Shown here piece after piece: positions 1 through 12,035 of a stretch of DNA of 64,000 nucleotides. The stretch is from Platycnemis pennipes. Lineage: Eukaryota; Arthropoda; Insecta; Odonata; Platycnemididae. A model generated the notes under the pieces. That model was not told the origin of the DNA and made no database searches. It saw nothing but the letters and a program-made list of their open reading frames with translations. The stretch spans positions 60,554,609 through 60,618,608 of the forward strand of contig OW121854.1 of the NCBI GenBank assembly GCA_933228895.1, read 5' to 3'. Within the stretch, counting starts at the first letter, position 1; each line of letters starts with the position of its first letter. The position numbers were made by a program, and so were the translations under genes.

Positions 1-779
1 ATATCTGCAACTAACTTGATATTTTATCAATCGCTACATAGATATGTCTGTAACTCCTTTATGTCTACTTTAATTTTTACCCACGAGAAATATACAATAA
101 ATTAAAATGCGATTTGTTCTATACAAAAGAACAACATTTGGATCGAATTTAGGGCCTTAATTTAATTTTTATTGAGAATTTTGGTATGCTTGGAGTAGAG
201 TTCATCATTAATTAAATTAATAAGAAATCGAAACAGAATATTTATATCTTTTCCATCATCAGTGTATCAAAATTATATATCTGAGAGAATAATTTCGCCA
301 TTTATCATTAGACTTAGGGAAATGTGGCGCTTTTACTTATGGTCAGCCGTTCTCAATTTGGACTAGGGTGTTTTCCAATTAAGGGTTTCGCAAGGGTAAT
401 TAGCATCCATATGCAGGTCTATAACATTGTAATGATGGTTTGATGCACCTAAAGACCCTTAGATATACAGTATTGCGTAAACATTTGGAGAGGAAATTAC
501 TTTATTAATTATTTTACATTCAAACGCTCGTGCTGGTTAAATCACTCCTCACTCAACGTCACGGTGGTGGGAATGACGCATGCAAAATTCGAGGTGTGAT
601 ATCTGACCTGAAGGACGATGCTCAATCACCTCACTACCGACGAAAATTGACAATCGAGTTCCTGATTCGACGATTTCCTCGGCATGCAGCGACAGGGTGG
701 AGGGTAGTATGCGACTGCCCCAGTAAAATTATTCGCTCCTCTTAACTACGTCGAGCCGACCGTCCTAATTCAGTGTCGC
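1..779. other. AT-rich stretch, no gene seen
   Basis: This is AT-rich sequence without recognisable coding, RNA or repeat signals. A short open frame near 530-745 has no family features. Confidence 0.5.
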
Positions 780-1020
780 GTCGAAGCATTTTTCATCCCC
801 GATTTAATCCCGTGCTTTTACCCGAAACGGACTTTCTTCTCAGGAAAGTGAAAAAATGATGGGGCGGTAGTTTTCCTCGTGGCGGTCGAGCCTTATTTCT
901 GGCGGGAGGGAAAGGAAAAACACCGCCCCCGCCCGCAGGAGGGGGGGGGGGCAAGAGGATTCGACGAAGGGGCAAGGAAAAGTGGATAAGTGGGCGGGAG
1001 ACCTAAGGGAACGAGCTCAA
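780..1020. other. small GC-rich patch with an 11-base G run
   Basis: Base composition rises sharply over about 240 bases, with C- and G-rich runs on the same strand and an uninterrupted G run at about 941-951. Open frames here are a by-product of low stop density. No promoter element or gene is recognised. Confidence 0.4.
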
Positions 1021-1204
1021 TGGAGTGGCATATTTAAGGGTAATATTTAATGAGTCCCCTAGAACGACCTCGGCGCGAGGAGAAAAAGATAATGAAGACC
1101 TGGCGGGATTAGCAAAAAAAGGTATAAATTATGCTAAACTAAAAACGCACGCAATAAGTTTGCCATCTGAATAAAATTCGTAAAAATTACATTTTAGGTG
1201 GTAG

Positions 1205-1480
1205 AAGTAGCATGAATGCGGCTAATTTTCGGTAGAGACTTGAGTTCGAATCCCGGTAGAAACTTCATTGGAAAATGTACTCGGACGTCTTGCGGGTAGC
1301 ATGATAAGTTCAGTACCCAGTCCGTCGGGTAGGACGTTTAACTAGGATCCCCTTGGCGCTTTTCGTTAAGTGTAGGCTAATGATCACGGCAGATATCTTT
1401 CCATCCTTCCTCCTTACCCTCCCATATCTATTGTTTCCTCCTTGCCTAATGCACCTTGTGTGTGGGACCGAATTGAAATC
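1205..1480 (+). mobile_element. tRNA-derived SINE, family A
   Basis: A tRNA-like head contains a B-box-like GAGTTCGAATCCC near 1242-1254. It is followed by the family A core (TTCAGTAC then CAGTCCGTCGGGTAGG), CCCCTTGGCGCTTTTCGTTAAG and a pyrimidine-rich 3' part. The same core recurs in eight other places in this window. The copy is diverged and its ends are approximate. Confidence 0.7.
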
Positions 1481-2489
1481 ATTGATAGAAAAATAAATGT
1501 TTAACAAATTATAAATTTCAATGGAACTGTTTAATACGTTCATTATCAAAGGATCGATTATAAGCATGCGCGATTCCTATAATTTTAACGGGTGCAATTA
1601 TCATACAAGCCAACCGAAGACAATACCCTATGTTTTAATGATATGTACTCGTGTGAAAGTGGTAAAAGAGATGTTTTAGACATTGAAAAATTTCATGAAA
1701 TTGTTTTGGAGAGTCGCATGTAGATTCAATATAAAAGCATGTCATTCTATGATGATTTGATCGCTTTCTTTGTTGAAACGCCCTCAGGATCTATTTCGAG
1801 TACCATCGTGTCTTCATTGTTAATACTAGTAATCCCTAGCTAACTTGCTTAAATGAATAGTTTAAAGTTAATTGAAAATTAGCGATTATTCAGTAAAGTT
1901 GTACAACATTTATAATATTTATGCGGGTTTGATATCTATTATAGAACTTTAAAAGAAACCTCAAAATATTCAATGCGCTCCAATTTCATTTTATAAACTT
2001 ATTTCCATAAAACTCAGCGGGCAATAACGTAGTATCAAGTCCACGATTATTTTTGTGAATTTGGTAAAAAATAATCTTATAATCTTCAGTTAGCAGTTAT
2101 TTCTTACAAGTTTTGTATATTTTCCTCGTCATCAACAAAAATACAATAGCGTAACTATATTTAGAATCATTTCTTCTCAACGATCCTCTTCTGAATGCAT
2201 GGCACCCCATCAGAAGCATCGCGGAAACACGTCAATTCGCTCTTGACGTACTTTATAGTGTGCCATCGTTAACCCCTCAGCCTCTGCAACACAACCGGAG
2301 GTTGACCACAAAATACATACATTCCATCTGACGCCGGATCAATAGAGAGAAATCCGTTTTATTCAAGAAACTGAGGGGAACAAAACCCGAGAACGAGCAA
2401 AACAATTCCTCCGAGTATATCCGGTATATCTTTTCCTCCCCAGAAAATAATGACAGGTGGAACCGAATGGGAAGAATTATGGGTCGCCT
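1481..2489. other. AT-rich stretch, no gene seen
   Basis: Nothing recognisable apart from a moderately GC-richer segment near 2190-2350 with no family match. Confidence 0.4.
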
Positions 2490-2848
2490 TCACCTAAACT
2501 CCGGCGAAAAGAACGGTGTGGAGGGAGAAGGAAGAGAGAGAGCGGCCAAAGGAGAAGGGGAGATGAAAGAGGGAGATAGGAGGAGGAATGGAGGAGGGAG
2601 ATAAGAGCGCGAGGTTAAAGGAGTGAAGAGAGAGAGACGGGGAGAGATGCCTTTAATTGAGGCGGCGAAGGCTTAGGCCTACGCGGTATGGGAGACTCCA
2701 AATCCTATTTTACGAGTGCAATAGAGTCATGGCGGTGAGTAAGCCACGGGAAGGGAAGTCCTTCTGTTCTTCCCGACCTCTCCTCTCCCCCCAAAACCAC
2801 CCCATCTCCGCTTCCCTTCCGCCCTCCACACCCTCCAAACAACGCTAT

Positions 2849-2888
<40 letters not shown>

Positions 2889-4290
2889 CTTCCCTCTGGT
2901 TCCCTTCTCGGCCGCGAGATGGCAAAGGGGGCGGGGTACAGTATGGAGGGTGTCGGGGAGGGGTGAAGGAAGCGTTGCTGCAGCTCCTACGCCCCCTGCC
3001 GCCTCCTCCTCCCCCCTGAAAACCTTCCCCGTCCTTCCAGTTGCCCCTTCTCAGGGATTACCAAATGCCCCACCCGGAATTTGTAATCATGGCCCCGGCT
3101 CACCCCCCCCCCCCCCCCCCCCCCCTCCCCACACCCAGCCCGGAAAAACCTCGCCCCCTCCTGCCCCCAAGCTGCCCACCGCTTCCCACCTTTCTCTCCC
3201 GGCCTCCCCCGAGAACCGCCCCTCCACGCACCCCCCCCCCCCCCCTCCCCTCCATACCCGCTTGCCTCTCCTAGTGGGGTGGCTGGAAGGGAGTTTTCGG
3301 AGAGTAGATGAGGTGGTCGGAGGGGAGAGGTGGGAAATGGGGAGGGGGGAGATTTTGGACCCCGGCAGCACTCCCAAGCTCCAATTCACTTCCGCACCGA
3401 CCCCAGCGCCTCCGACGGATCCTTCGAGAATCTTCCTTTCTCCCTTCGGGAAAAAAAAAGTTTACTCCCCCGCCCTCACCCCCTTCTTCTCCCGAGGACG
3501 GAAATTCTCTCTTATTTTTTCTCGTCTTTTACCTCCTCTCCACTCCTCACCAAACCACCGCTGCCTTCCCTCCTGCTCCCCTTTCCTCGTCGACCAACCT
3601 TCCCACACATCGCCTTTTCTTCCCGGCGAGAGAGATTCCTTTTTTTATCCGTTTCTTTTTTTATTCCCGACTCCATCCATCTCCCCCCCCCACACCACTT
3701 ACTTCTTTGGGAGAGGAGTAGGGAGGGTGGCTGAGGAGGGAAAGGGGTGTGGGTGGTTGAGTTGGGGGTAGAGGAATGGGAGGAGAGGTTTGTGGGTGGC
3801 TGGGAGGGAGGGTGGGAGTCGGTCGGCGTCGGAAGGAAGGCTTCTTCTCTTTCCCACCATCCCATTATTTTTCATCTCTCTTGGTTTCTCCTTTCCCTTC
3901 TTCCTCCTTTCCATTCCCATCCCTTCCTTCTCGACCTACTCCCCTCCACCATTCTCCTCAGCCATGAGAAATTTCTTTTCTTTCCCCTTTCCACCCTTCT
4001 TCATTTTAGTCCCTACCACGAAGTAATGCACAGGTCAGATCTTCGGTCTCTTCTTCCATTCTCTTCATCTTCCTCGCCAACCTTGCCATCTCCTTTCTTC
4101 CCGTGCCAGAGACGGTGTAATTTTCTCCCTTCCTTACTCCTCTCCGGGCCATCGAATTCAATCCGGGTGATTTGTTCCGTACGTTATAATTTTTAAGTGC
4201 CCGCTCTCCCCCTTTCCTTCCATCTCTCTTCTCTTCGTTCCCCGAGGCAAAAAAGACGTGCGATCCTTTCCCCCACATTCATATTTTACT
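2490..4290. other. large strand-asymmetric purine/pyrimidine island
   Basis: From about 2490 to 2660 the + strand is mostly G and A (GAGAGA, GGAGGA runs). From about 2745 to 4290 it is mostly C and T, with a (TC)n tract near 2860-2890 and two very long C runs. Several overlapping open frames in both strands arise from the low-complexity composition: their translations are proline-, serine- and leucine-rich or glycine-rich and carry no domain. It could be a promoter-proximal or replication-related island, but no gene start is visible. Confidence 0.55.
3103..3249. repeat. two long homopolymeric C runs
   Basis: A run of 23 C (3103-3125) followed by T and CCCC, and a second run of 15 C (3231-3245) also followed by T and CCCC, lie about 105 bases apart inside a C/T-rich island. 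Run lengths may be affected by sequencing error. Confidence 0.85.
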
Positions 4291-6680
4291 CATCTCTTCC
4301 TTAAACATCCTAGGGCCGCTTACTCAAAACGAAAAGATTTTTATAACAAGAAACTTTGCGTTCCGGATGACCAAAATAAAACTTAACCGTCCTTGCTCAG
4401 GAAAAACTGGTTCCGATCTACCCACTGTGAACATTTTACGCTTTACCGGCGTCCGTAAGGAACTTCCTTCCTAGCCGTGCGACAAAATTTTCCCTTGTCC
4501 CTTGTTAACACAAACCCAAATCACCGATTACTCCAATACGTGACAAATGCCAGGAAGGGACATCGCGGCTTCAGGGATGGGTCCTGATTTCTCAAGCCAA
4601 TTTTTTTATGTTTACATTAAAATATCCCTTTATCGCTCACTCTTTCGTATTGACTTTAGACTCTCGTCAAAAAGATATGATTCCTTCTCATAACTTTTTA
4701 TGCGGATGATTGTCCGAAGTACTAATAAGTTATTTACTCATATCCCCTAAGTAATCTCGATTTATTCACAAGGAACTAGTTTTAGTATACTATCCCTAGA
4801 GGATATGCTCAAAAGGGATAAATTTGGGGGTATCTTTAATTAATCTCTTTACGCTTGCGATTCATTAATTAGTTAAAGGTTTTTTCGTCGATCAATAGAT
4901 TAAAAATCAACCTTCAACCATTAAAAACGGAGGCTTCTTTAAGGGCATAATATATGGTCTCCATCGTAGTGTCCCCATATTCCTTATAGTCATGTAAGGT
5001 GTTTGGTGTTAAAATTATTGACTTGCTTTTTTGATCTAATCGCAACGCTTAAATATCATATTCCTTTCTAACAAAACAATTTTTTCCATTGTATACTCTT
5101 CCTCTGTCTGATAAATGAACTCTAAAGAAGCGTGGAATCATCTCCTGATTAAATTCGACCCAAAGTGTGACATGAGTACTGATAATTTAACACAAAATGC
5201 TTTACTCAGTCCGCTTGAATGGAATTAATATCCTTTCCTAATGCAACGAACTCGTAAACTCAACTCATTTGTTAAAACCTTTGATCGACTCTAAAGAATC
5301 AAAGTCTTCCATAAAATTTGCTTAGCTTCATGTCTGCTGGTATTTTTTATATTTAAATCTTTCTTTACCTTTCCTTGATTGATTATTTGGATCTTTTAGA
5401 AAAAATATACAGAATACGTATTTTCCTTCGTATTTAGAAGAATAAAAAAAGTTTTTTTTCTTGCATGGTCCAATGCGCGAATATTAACGATATATACAAG
5501 AAAGCTGTTAGAAAGTAAAGTAAGGCGCAAGAAGACAACTTTATAGACAACGCAAAGACATAAGTACATTATTCCTATGACACCGATTGGAGTGGTCAAA
5601 TGTCGGAAATGAAATATTTTCTTTCCTTCAGTGTCCAACATTTTCCGCAAGGTCCCAGATCGTTTGGCGATACTAGCCATCGAGAATAACAGTCGTTTAC
5701 AATGCCGGGTGATTTGGACGTGGATAACTCATTTAGGAGGTTCGCTACCGTAGCATATAGTCCCTAAATTCTACCGCTCGGCCCTTCTAATAAGCTTAAT
5801 CTTCTGCGACGGAGGTCAAGTGCAAATTAATTTTGGTTACCCACAGGAAAAATGAAAATATTCGCGTTTTCTTACAGTAAACCTCCCAGCAATGTAACCC
5901 TATTTTAGATCTGTGCTTTGGGTTCATAGAAGCACCATGGGTTGTTCTGAAGTGCTCCAAGTCCACCCTGCGTCAATCAGAATAATTGTTATTTTACATG
6001 AAATATGACCAACAGCTTAAGTCATCGAAGCCATTAAGGGTAAGTAACGAATGATGTATTAGAATTAACCTTTAATGGAACGGAAGAGGAGTAGAGAAAA
6101 ACACAGTTTGGCATTATTCTAACCTTAGACAATTGATATTTCGTTTATGTAGCCGGATTAGACGCTGGCATCCACTTCTTATCCCTGAGAGAAGCGCTCA
6201 GGGGGCCGAGTTCAACATTTCGTTTGACATACGGAGCATTGGCAAATGGGCTCTCCACGCCGCCGCCCGCGCCATATTGAATAATAGCTTGGACTTACAT
6301 CGAAACTCCTTTCAAACATTGGGTTCAAATATGGGTCCTTGGTTGAAAACCCTTAAAGAAAAAAATGTGTCCATGGATCTGGAATGGAACCATAGGTTTG
6401 CTGAGTCAATGCTCAGAACACCACTCTAAACAGGATTTCTGATCTCAAAGGAAATTTTTGGATCTATAAGAGGTATTATTCGCATTTACAGTTCATCAAG
6501 GATGACACTCCTTAGGCGGATTTGGGCTTCAGGAAAGATACTGCTCAAGAAAATAGGTACAAGGAAATATCGCAAAGGGTGAAAAACCACTACTGTAAGA
6601 TTGTTTAGTCAGACACTATAACGGCAAATTAAAAACCTCAGTACTCTAATCACCACAAAAGTTGTCTTATCTTGCACTAG
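4291..6680. other. AT-rich stretch, no gene seen
   Basis: About 2.4 kb without a recognised element. An open frame at 6133-6429 has no family features I know and no splice or start context that would support a gene. Confidence 0.4.
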
Positions 6681-6683
6681 AGA

Positions 6684-6735
6684 CGATTCTGAAAGGGGAA
6701 AGGCAAGGCTCGATTCTGAAAGGGGAAAGGCAAGG
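6684..6735 (+). repeat. tandem duplication of a 27-base unit
   Basis: The unit beginning CGATTCTGAAAGGGGAAAGG occurs at 6684 and again at 6711, essentially without mismatch, which suggests a recent local duplication. Confidence 0.85.
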
Positions 6736-7034
6736 GCAGCCAAACTGTTTTCATTATTATTTCAGCATGGCAGTTTTACGTACTTCAAGGGAAATGATGA
6801 CTAAGAAAAAAACCAGTACCTATGCTGAGAACTGCATGTAGCATGAGAGACGGTGTCTCCCTGATCAACTTATATGAGGCACTCACGTAGAGTAGGCCAA
6901 TTTTGTACGAGGATTTATGCCAGATGAAAACTGTAGACTATGCATCTTTGGCTGCGTTTTTCCCAATAATGATGGATTATTCCACATATGAGCTACGATT
7001 TAAGAGCATTTAAGTATAGTTTAAGGAAAAGGTA

Positions 7035-7240
7035 ATCTCTTGAAAATGATGAAAGGAAAATGGTTCAACCTTACCAGACACGATGGTCTCATGAAGACAA
7101 TTGTTGAGGGAAAAGTGAATAGTAAGAACTTCAAAGGAAAATCATTGCTGAGATGCCTGTAAAGGTAATAAAGAGATGAATAGGAATAAATTAAGTTTAC
7201 GTGAAGAAGTAATATGATTTAGAAAAGCGGAGTCAAACGT
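7035..7240 (+). mobile_element. relict RTE-type LINE, C-terminal part
   Basis: The stretch containing AGACACGATGGTCTCATGAA followed by GACAATTGTTGAGGGAAAAG matches the C-terminal coding region of the better copies at 22803, 31405 and 42661 (the GHILRHDxLMKTIVEGKVN segment). Frames are destroyed by many substitutions and indels. Both ends are eroded. Confidence 0.65.
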
Positions 7241-7691
7241 ATCTTTTGGCTGAAAACGAGTTATGGCGACGTTGCTGATTCCCAATTCTGTAAATTAGAG
7301 TGATGAAAGTTTCCAAGTGCACTTGAGAGGTCTGCTCGATTTGTTTCTAAGTATTTTGGATTTTGACTTGATGACTGGCCCAATTATTCGGATTGCCCTC
7401 CTATGTTCTCGGAATGCATAAATTTCGCCCAGTATCATTATTACAATGCTAGAGAGCTGTTCCACCACCTTGAAACATCAATTAAGAGTCTGGCATGTAT
7501 CCACCTCTGGCCACGATTTCAGATCACAAAAGTATGACCCTACTACTTCGTTAAATTACCATTGAAACACTCTCTTTGTAAACATTCACCATCTTTACGA
7601 TTTCAAATACCCTAATATACGGCCAGTGGATTATATTTGGTGGAGAAGACCATCAAGTAAGGTCATTTTCGCCATTTAGGCCTTAATGACT

Positions 7692-8013
7692 GAATAGGAT
7701 TGAGAAACGGAGAGTGGGAGGAGATCATGCAGCGATGACATTAGCCTTCTTTTGACAAAAACCGCCTAGGGGTTCAAGGCTCAACGTCCAATCCGGCGTA
7801 CGGAGTACTGAATGTTATGTGCTCTTCACCCAGCACTCAACTAGGAATTGATATCCGAAAGAAAAACGAAATGAAATCGAAAAGCGAAACTTTAACTTAG
7901 TGGAAAGACGTAATAAAAATAAGTTAAAACTTTGTGACTTCCGTATGTTAGAAAAAATTACAACTGGTTTCGACTGTCAAGCCTTCATGTGTTAATACCT
8001 GGGTGAGTATGAG
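7692..8013 (+). repeat. direct repeat unit, copy 1
   Basis: This 322-base unit begins GAATAGGATTGAGAAACGG and ends GGGTGAGTATGAG. It recurs with few differences at 8211-8526; the main change is a 7-base length difference near 7812. It contains a family A SINE core on the - strand and a terminal GTTTCGAC-containing module. Confidence 0.9.
7760..7860 (-). mobile_element. family A SINE core inside the repeat unit
   Basis: Reading the - strand, the core CATTCAGTACTCCGTACGCC followed by a GTTGAGCC-like block and an AACCCCTAGGCGG-like block matches family A. The tRNA-like head is not obvious, so this is probably a partial copy. Confidence 0.6.
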
Positions 8014-8089
8014 CGTAGCGTACCTGATGGTGACTTGACAGCCGAGACCGGTTGTGATTTTAATAAAAAATGGAAGTCGCAAAGTTTTA
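7925..8089. repeat. inverted repeat with a GAAAC-box module in each arm
   Basis: The left arm (7925-7983, TAAAACTTTGTGACTTCC ... GGTTTCGACTGTCAAGCC) is the diverged reverse complement of the right arm (8024-8089, CCTGATGGTGACTTGACAG ... GGAAGTCGCAAAGTTTTA). The right arm read forward has CTGATGG, a short stem-forming segment and GAGACCGG. Its layout recalls the CUGAUGA/GAAA core of minimal hammerhead ribozymes found in Penelope-like elements, but it is not intact. Confidence 0.6.
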
Positions 8090-8210
8090 TCAAATTTTAT
8101 AATAAAAGATGCTTGCCATACCCTGATTTTAATCCAGGAACTTCGGCATGGTAAGTCAGTTTTGCAGCCATCAACACAATCTTCCGTAAAAATATTAACC
8201 ATACGCCTAG

Positions 8211-8526
8211 GAATAGGACTGAGAAACGGAAAGAGGGAGGAGATAATGCAGCGGTGACATTAGCCTTCTTTTGACAAAAACCGCCAAGGGGTTCAAGGCT
8301 CAACGTCCAATCCGGCGTACGGAGTACTGAATGCTCTTCACCCAGCACTCAACTAGGAATTGATATCCAAAAGAAAAACGAAATGAAATCGAAAAGCGAA
8401 ACTTTAACTTGGTGGAAAGACGCAATAAAAATAAGTTAAAACTTTGTGACTTCCATATTTTATTAAAACATTACAACTGGTTTCGACTGTCAAGCCTTCA
8501 TGTGTTAATACCTGGGTGAGTATGAG
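8211..8526 (+). repeat. direct repeat unit, copy 2
   Basis: Second copy of the unit at 7692-8013, separated from it by 197 bases. It starts GAATAGGACTGAGAAACGG and ends GGTGAGTATGAG. The - strand again carries a family A SINE core near 8278-8370. The high similarity suggests a segmental duplication that included the SINE. Confidence 0.9.
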
Positions 8527-8789
8527 TATCCTATTCCTGGGAAATTTGGTTAATAATATACCTATATTTAGTGTTATTCTAAATATTTGAAGGTTTTTTC
8601 ATATTTTCTCGTTTTCAAATTTCCAAGTCCAAGTTTTTAAATTGACTCGTATCTAAGAGAAACGGCCACTAGGTTTGACTATATCTACTACACATCTCGC
8701 TGCAATTAAAGGGGGGCTCTCTCCTTCAATGGTGAGGTGGAAGGGAAGACATTTATGTATGTATTCGAATGCTTCGAGTGGGCAGCGAA

Positions 8790-9250
8790 GGGGTGCGCCG
8801 CATCTTTCCCTTCCTACCACCCTCACAGACTCGCGTATTCGACAAGCTTTCCCTACCCGGGATCCCCACCCTCCAGCACTCACCCTAAGCCTGCCCCACC
8901 CATCCCCGCCCCTCCATCCCACCCCACAGTTCCTATCCTCTCCGGCAAACTCACATCGCACGAAAGTCGCCGTCACACGACCCCCAATGCATATCAATCA
9001 TTCCCTCGGCTATCACACAGGCGCACACTCACTCTTCTATCTGTCTGTCTCTCTCTCTGTAGTTCCCTCATTTCATCTCATGTCCCTTTCCCTGCTTCTC
9101 CTTCCCACATCACGATCCCCCTTCCCACATCTCAATTTCGCACCCTTATTCTCCCCTCTCTCACTCGTAAACCCCCCCGCACTTCACTTCTCCCCATCTC
9201 AATCTTATCCAACTCCTCCCTCCGTCCCTCGATCGCGGAATGAGAGTAAT
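8790..9250. other. C/T-skewed island
   Basis: The + strand is strongly C- and T-rich with few purines over about 460 bases. The overlapping frames at 8675-9259 and 8737-9243 translate to proline/serine/leucine-rich low-complexity peptides and are composition artefacts. Confidence 0.5.
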
Positions 9251-9259
9251 GTCACGTGA

Positions 9260-11750
9260 ATACCTTACGCATCCGCGATAGATTGACTTTGGTAAATGGT
9301 GGGAAACTCTGATTTTCGTAATTGCACCCGTCCAAACTAAGTGGAACCGAGAATCCAATAGCATGGAAGAGAGAAAGTGACTGATGAATCAGGTTTAGAG
9401 GCTCGATCACGTTTAGTGGAGCGCTAGTTCGTAATCCTCGACACAATTTCTTTCTCACCTCGCGCCATTTTCGCGAAAATCGAATTTCGAAGCTCAGTAC
9501 ATACAAGTCGATAAGTTGCGGAATAAAATCTCTACTTGTTTTGTATTTCAAATATGTTTTTGACTTCGTATTTTTTGCCGTTTTTTGCAAATAAATCTCT
9601 CAGGAGTAGTTTTGGAAGAAAGACCAAGTGAAGTCGAATAACTGGGTATTTTGCGATATTAATCAGATATTTTTACGTGAATAATGAAAAAATATGCCTT
9701 AGCAAAAATTTGTATTAGGTTTAAGTACTAGATTTAGCAAATATGAACGTGTCTATGATTCAATTTTATTTTTGTGGATCAAGTTGTATTCAAATCAAGG
9801 CAACACTTCACGATATCCTCCTCCAAAAACTTGGTAAATTATTATAAGAGTGATATAAATAAAAGCTTTGGTCCAAGAAGCAACATTACCCATTTAACCT
9901 TTAAACATGAAATATGAATACAAACTGCTTATGTTTCCGTAAAAAACTGTAATATCAAGTCTATTTGTCAATAATAAGTGTTCACCCAAAAGAATTTTGA
10001 ATTAAAGATTTAGATACTTATTCTTAATCCATCTGCCGAATACTGCTGACTCCCGAAACAGATATTTTTCGCTACAAGTTTTTATTATTTATACGGTAGG
10101 TTACATCACTTAAGTCTACGTAATGGCATGGCCTCGATATTAAGCTCAGAGTGAATTAGGTTAAGTAAACGATAAAGAGATGTGTAGCGTTGCGGTAATT
10201 TTTAGGACAGCAAATACATTTGCGACTGCGCGCAATAGGATGAAGTGAAGATATTGCTTATAACGTGGTAAGCATATGAAGTGGTTATATCAGCGCAGAA
10301 ACTTCATGGGGACCGGCTAAGCCCATTAATTTGGGCCGCTGAAAATTTCTCCAGGGCGAAATGTGATTAATCGCTGCCTCAGCGCTGGACACGTTGTCAG
10401 CCGGTGAAGTTGTCCCACGTGATCGATATGAGAGGGAAGGATGATATCGCCTTGAGGTGGGAGTTCTCCATTATTTCAGCATATTTCACCCTCCAATAAG
10501 TCAGGATATTCCCGACAAGAGGTGAAGGAGGATGGTAATTAACGGAAATGTGAGGGGAATAAAGGATAATATAGATATTTAAGGGCCTATCCCATTTTTA
10601 CCTTAATTTGGATACACATGGCTCGGTTACTTTCCAGTGCAGACCTTATAGTGCAGTGGTAAGTTGTAAATGAAGGTAATTTAACCTTAACAATTTCTAC
10701 CAAGAGAAAATAGGAAATAACGATGAGAGGAATAAAAAGTTAACGTCACCTCCTGTATTATATAGTGGTATTGAAACAATTCTAAAAATAGCGGGTGAAA
10801 ACAATTTCAAAGGATTATTTTCAAAGGTTACTCGTTTTCAGTTCAGGTAACAAAACGAAGGATGTTGGAGTGAATAGCTCTGTGGCGTGGATGTAATAAT
10901 TAATCGACGAGAAAAAATCCCCGTAAGACCATCAACAACAAAAATGAAGTTTAAGGACAAAAGGGATTTTGAGCATTAGTTTTAAAATATGAGTCCCGAT
11001 TTTACAATAGATGAATGAAATTTATTTTACTAAAAGCACAAAAGAATTAAACAAATGGCTTTCATTGATTCGCAAGGATTGCTTCGAGAGGATAATAAGA
11101 CTTTTTTTCTTTCAATAGAGAGCTCAGGATCGAGAACTAATCAGGTTTCAGAATTAGCGAGGGGTTTCGATATCTCAGTCGTCTTCTTAGGAACAATAAC
11201 AGATGACACCAGCACGCCCAAACCAATTGCTCTCATCATTTTTTAGAACGTTTTTCTCGAATCAATTCGTTGGATACCTTGAGCCAGCGTCATATCATGA
11301 ATATTGCAAGGATTATGGCATAGAGGCAGGAAATAATTTGCCATTTATGTATTTTTTTGTTAGTTTTCCATTGCATTACTTGATGCAATTGTCACTACGC
11401 ATTTCTCTATGCATCAGCCTACGCAATGAAAAGCTCACTTATTTCTGATATCTCGTCACGCAGAAAATTACCTCGCCATCAAACTTGGAGATTTGTTTCG
11501 GTAAGTGTCCCTACAATCGCTCCTTTTTTTGATTTGGCGAATTTATACATGCATCTTAAACGAATACCAATGTTCATAAAACACCAACATCAAGAAGAAG
11601 CACATATGCAATCAAGTAGAATAATATACAGAATACACATAGTATATGCAACTAAAACACAAAGTTACAATTAGGTATTAAACAAACGTCTCCCTTAAAA
11701 TATTCGCAATTTATTGTGATATAGCTGTATAAGGAAAACGTTTCTCGGGG
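9260..11750. other. AT-rich stretch, no gene seen
   Basis: About 2.5 kb without a recognised element. A more balanced segment near 10285-10450 stands out slightly in composition but has no motif I can name. Confidence 0.4.
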
Positions 11751-12035
11751 GTCGGCTCGGTATAGTGGGTAGAGCACTGGCCTTTTATCCCGTGAGACCG
11801 GTTTCGTATCCCAGCAGTGGAAGATATTTTTAATTGGTACCCCGGTTCCTACTTGAGACCTTTGTGGAGAGCATTCGCCTTCAGTACTCCGTCAGACGGA
11901 TGGAACGTTAAACCGTGGATCCATAGGATCGTTTAAGAGCATCCTCCTCCCGAGGTCGGGTTACTCCTCTTAACCTTTCTATGCCTATTCTTATACCTAT
12001 TCTTCCAGCCTGAAGCGCCTTTAAGCGCGGGTACA
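11751..12035 (+). mobile_element. tRNA-derived SINE, family A (best head)
   Basis: The head begins GTCGGCTCGGTATAGTGGGT, with an A-box-like TAGTGGGTAGAGC and a B-box-like GGTTTCGTATCCC at about 11800-11812. The body then carries CGGTTCCTACTTGAGACC, TTTGTGGAGAGCATTCGCC, TTCAGTACTCCGTCAGACGG and GTTAAACCGTGGATCC. The tRNA-like head with internal pol III promoter boxes plus a conserved core identifies it as a SINE. Confidence 0.8.

Noticed and set aside
2950..3771. A 273-codon + strand frame with several overlapping frames
   Set aside because: It lies in a C/T-skewed island. The translation is proline- and serine-rich without domains, and other frames are open over the same bases.
6133..6429. 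A 98-codon + strand frame
   Set aside because: No family resemblance or regulatory context; it lies among decayed repeats.
11751..11825. A possible tRNA gene
   Set aside because: A and B boxes are present, but the sequence continues into the family A SINE core shared by other loci.
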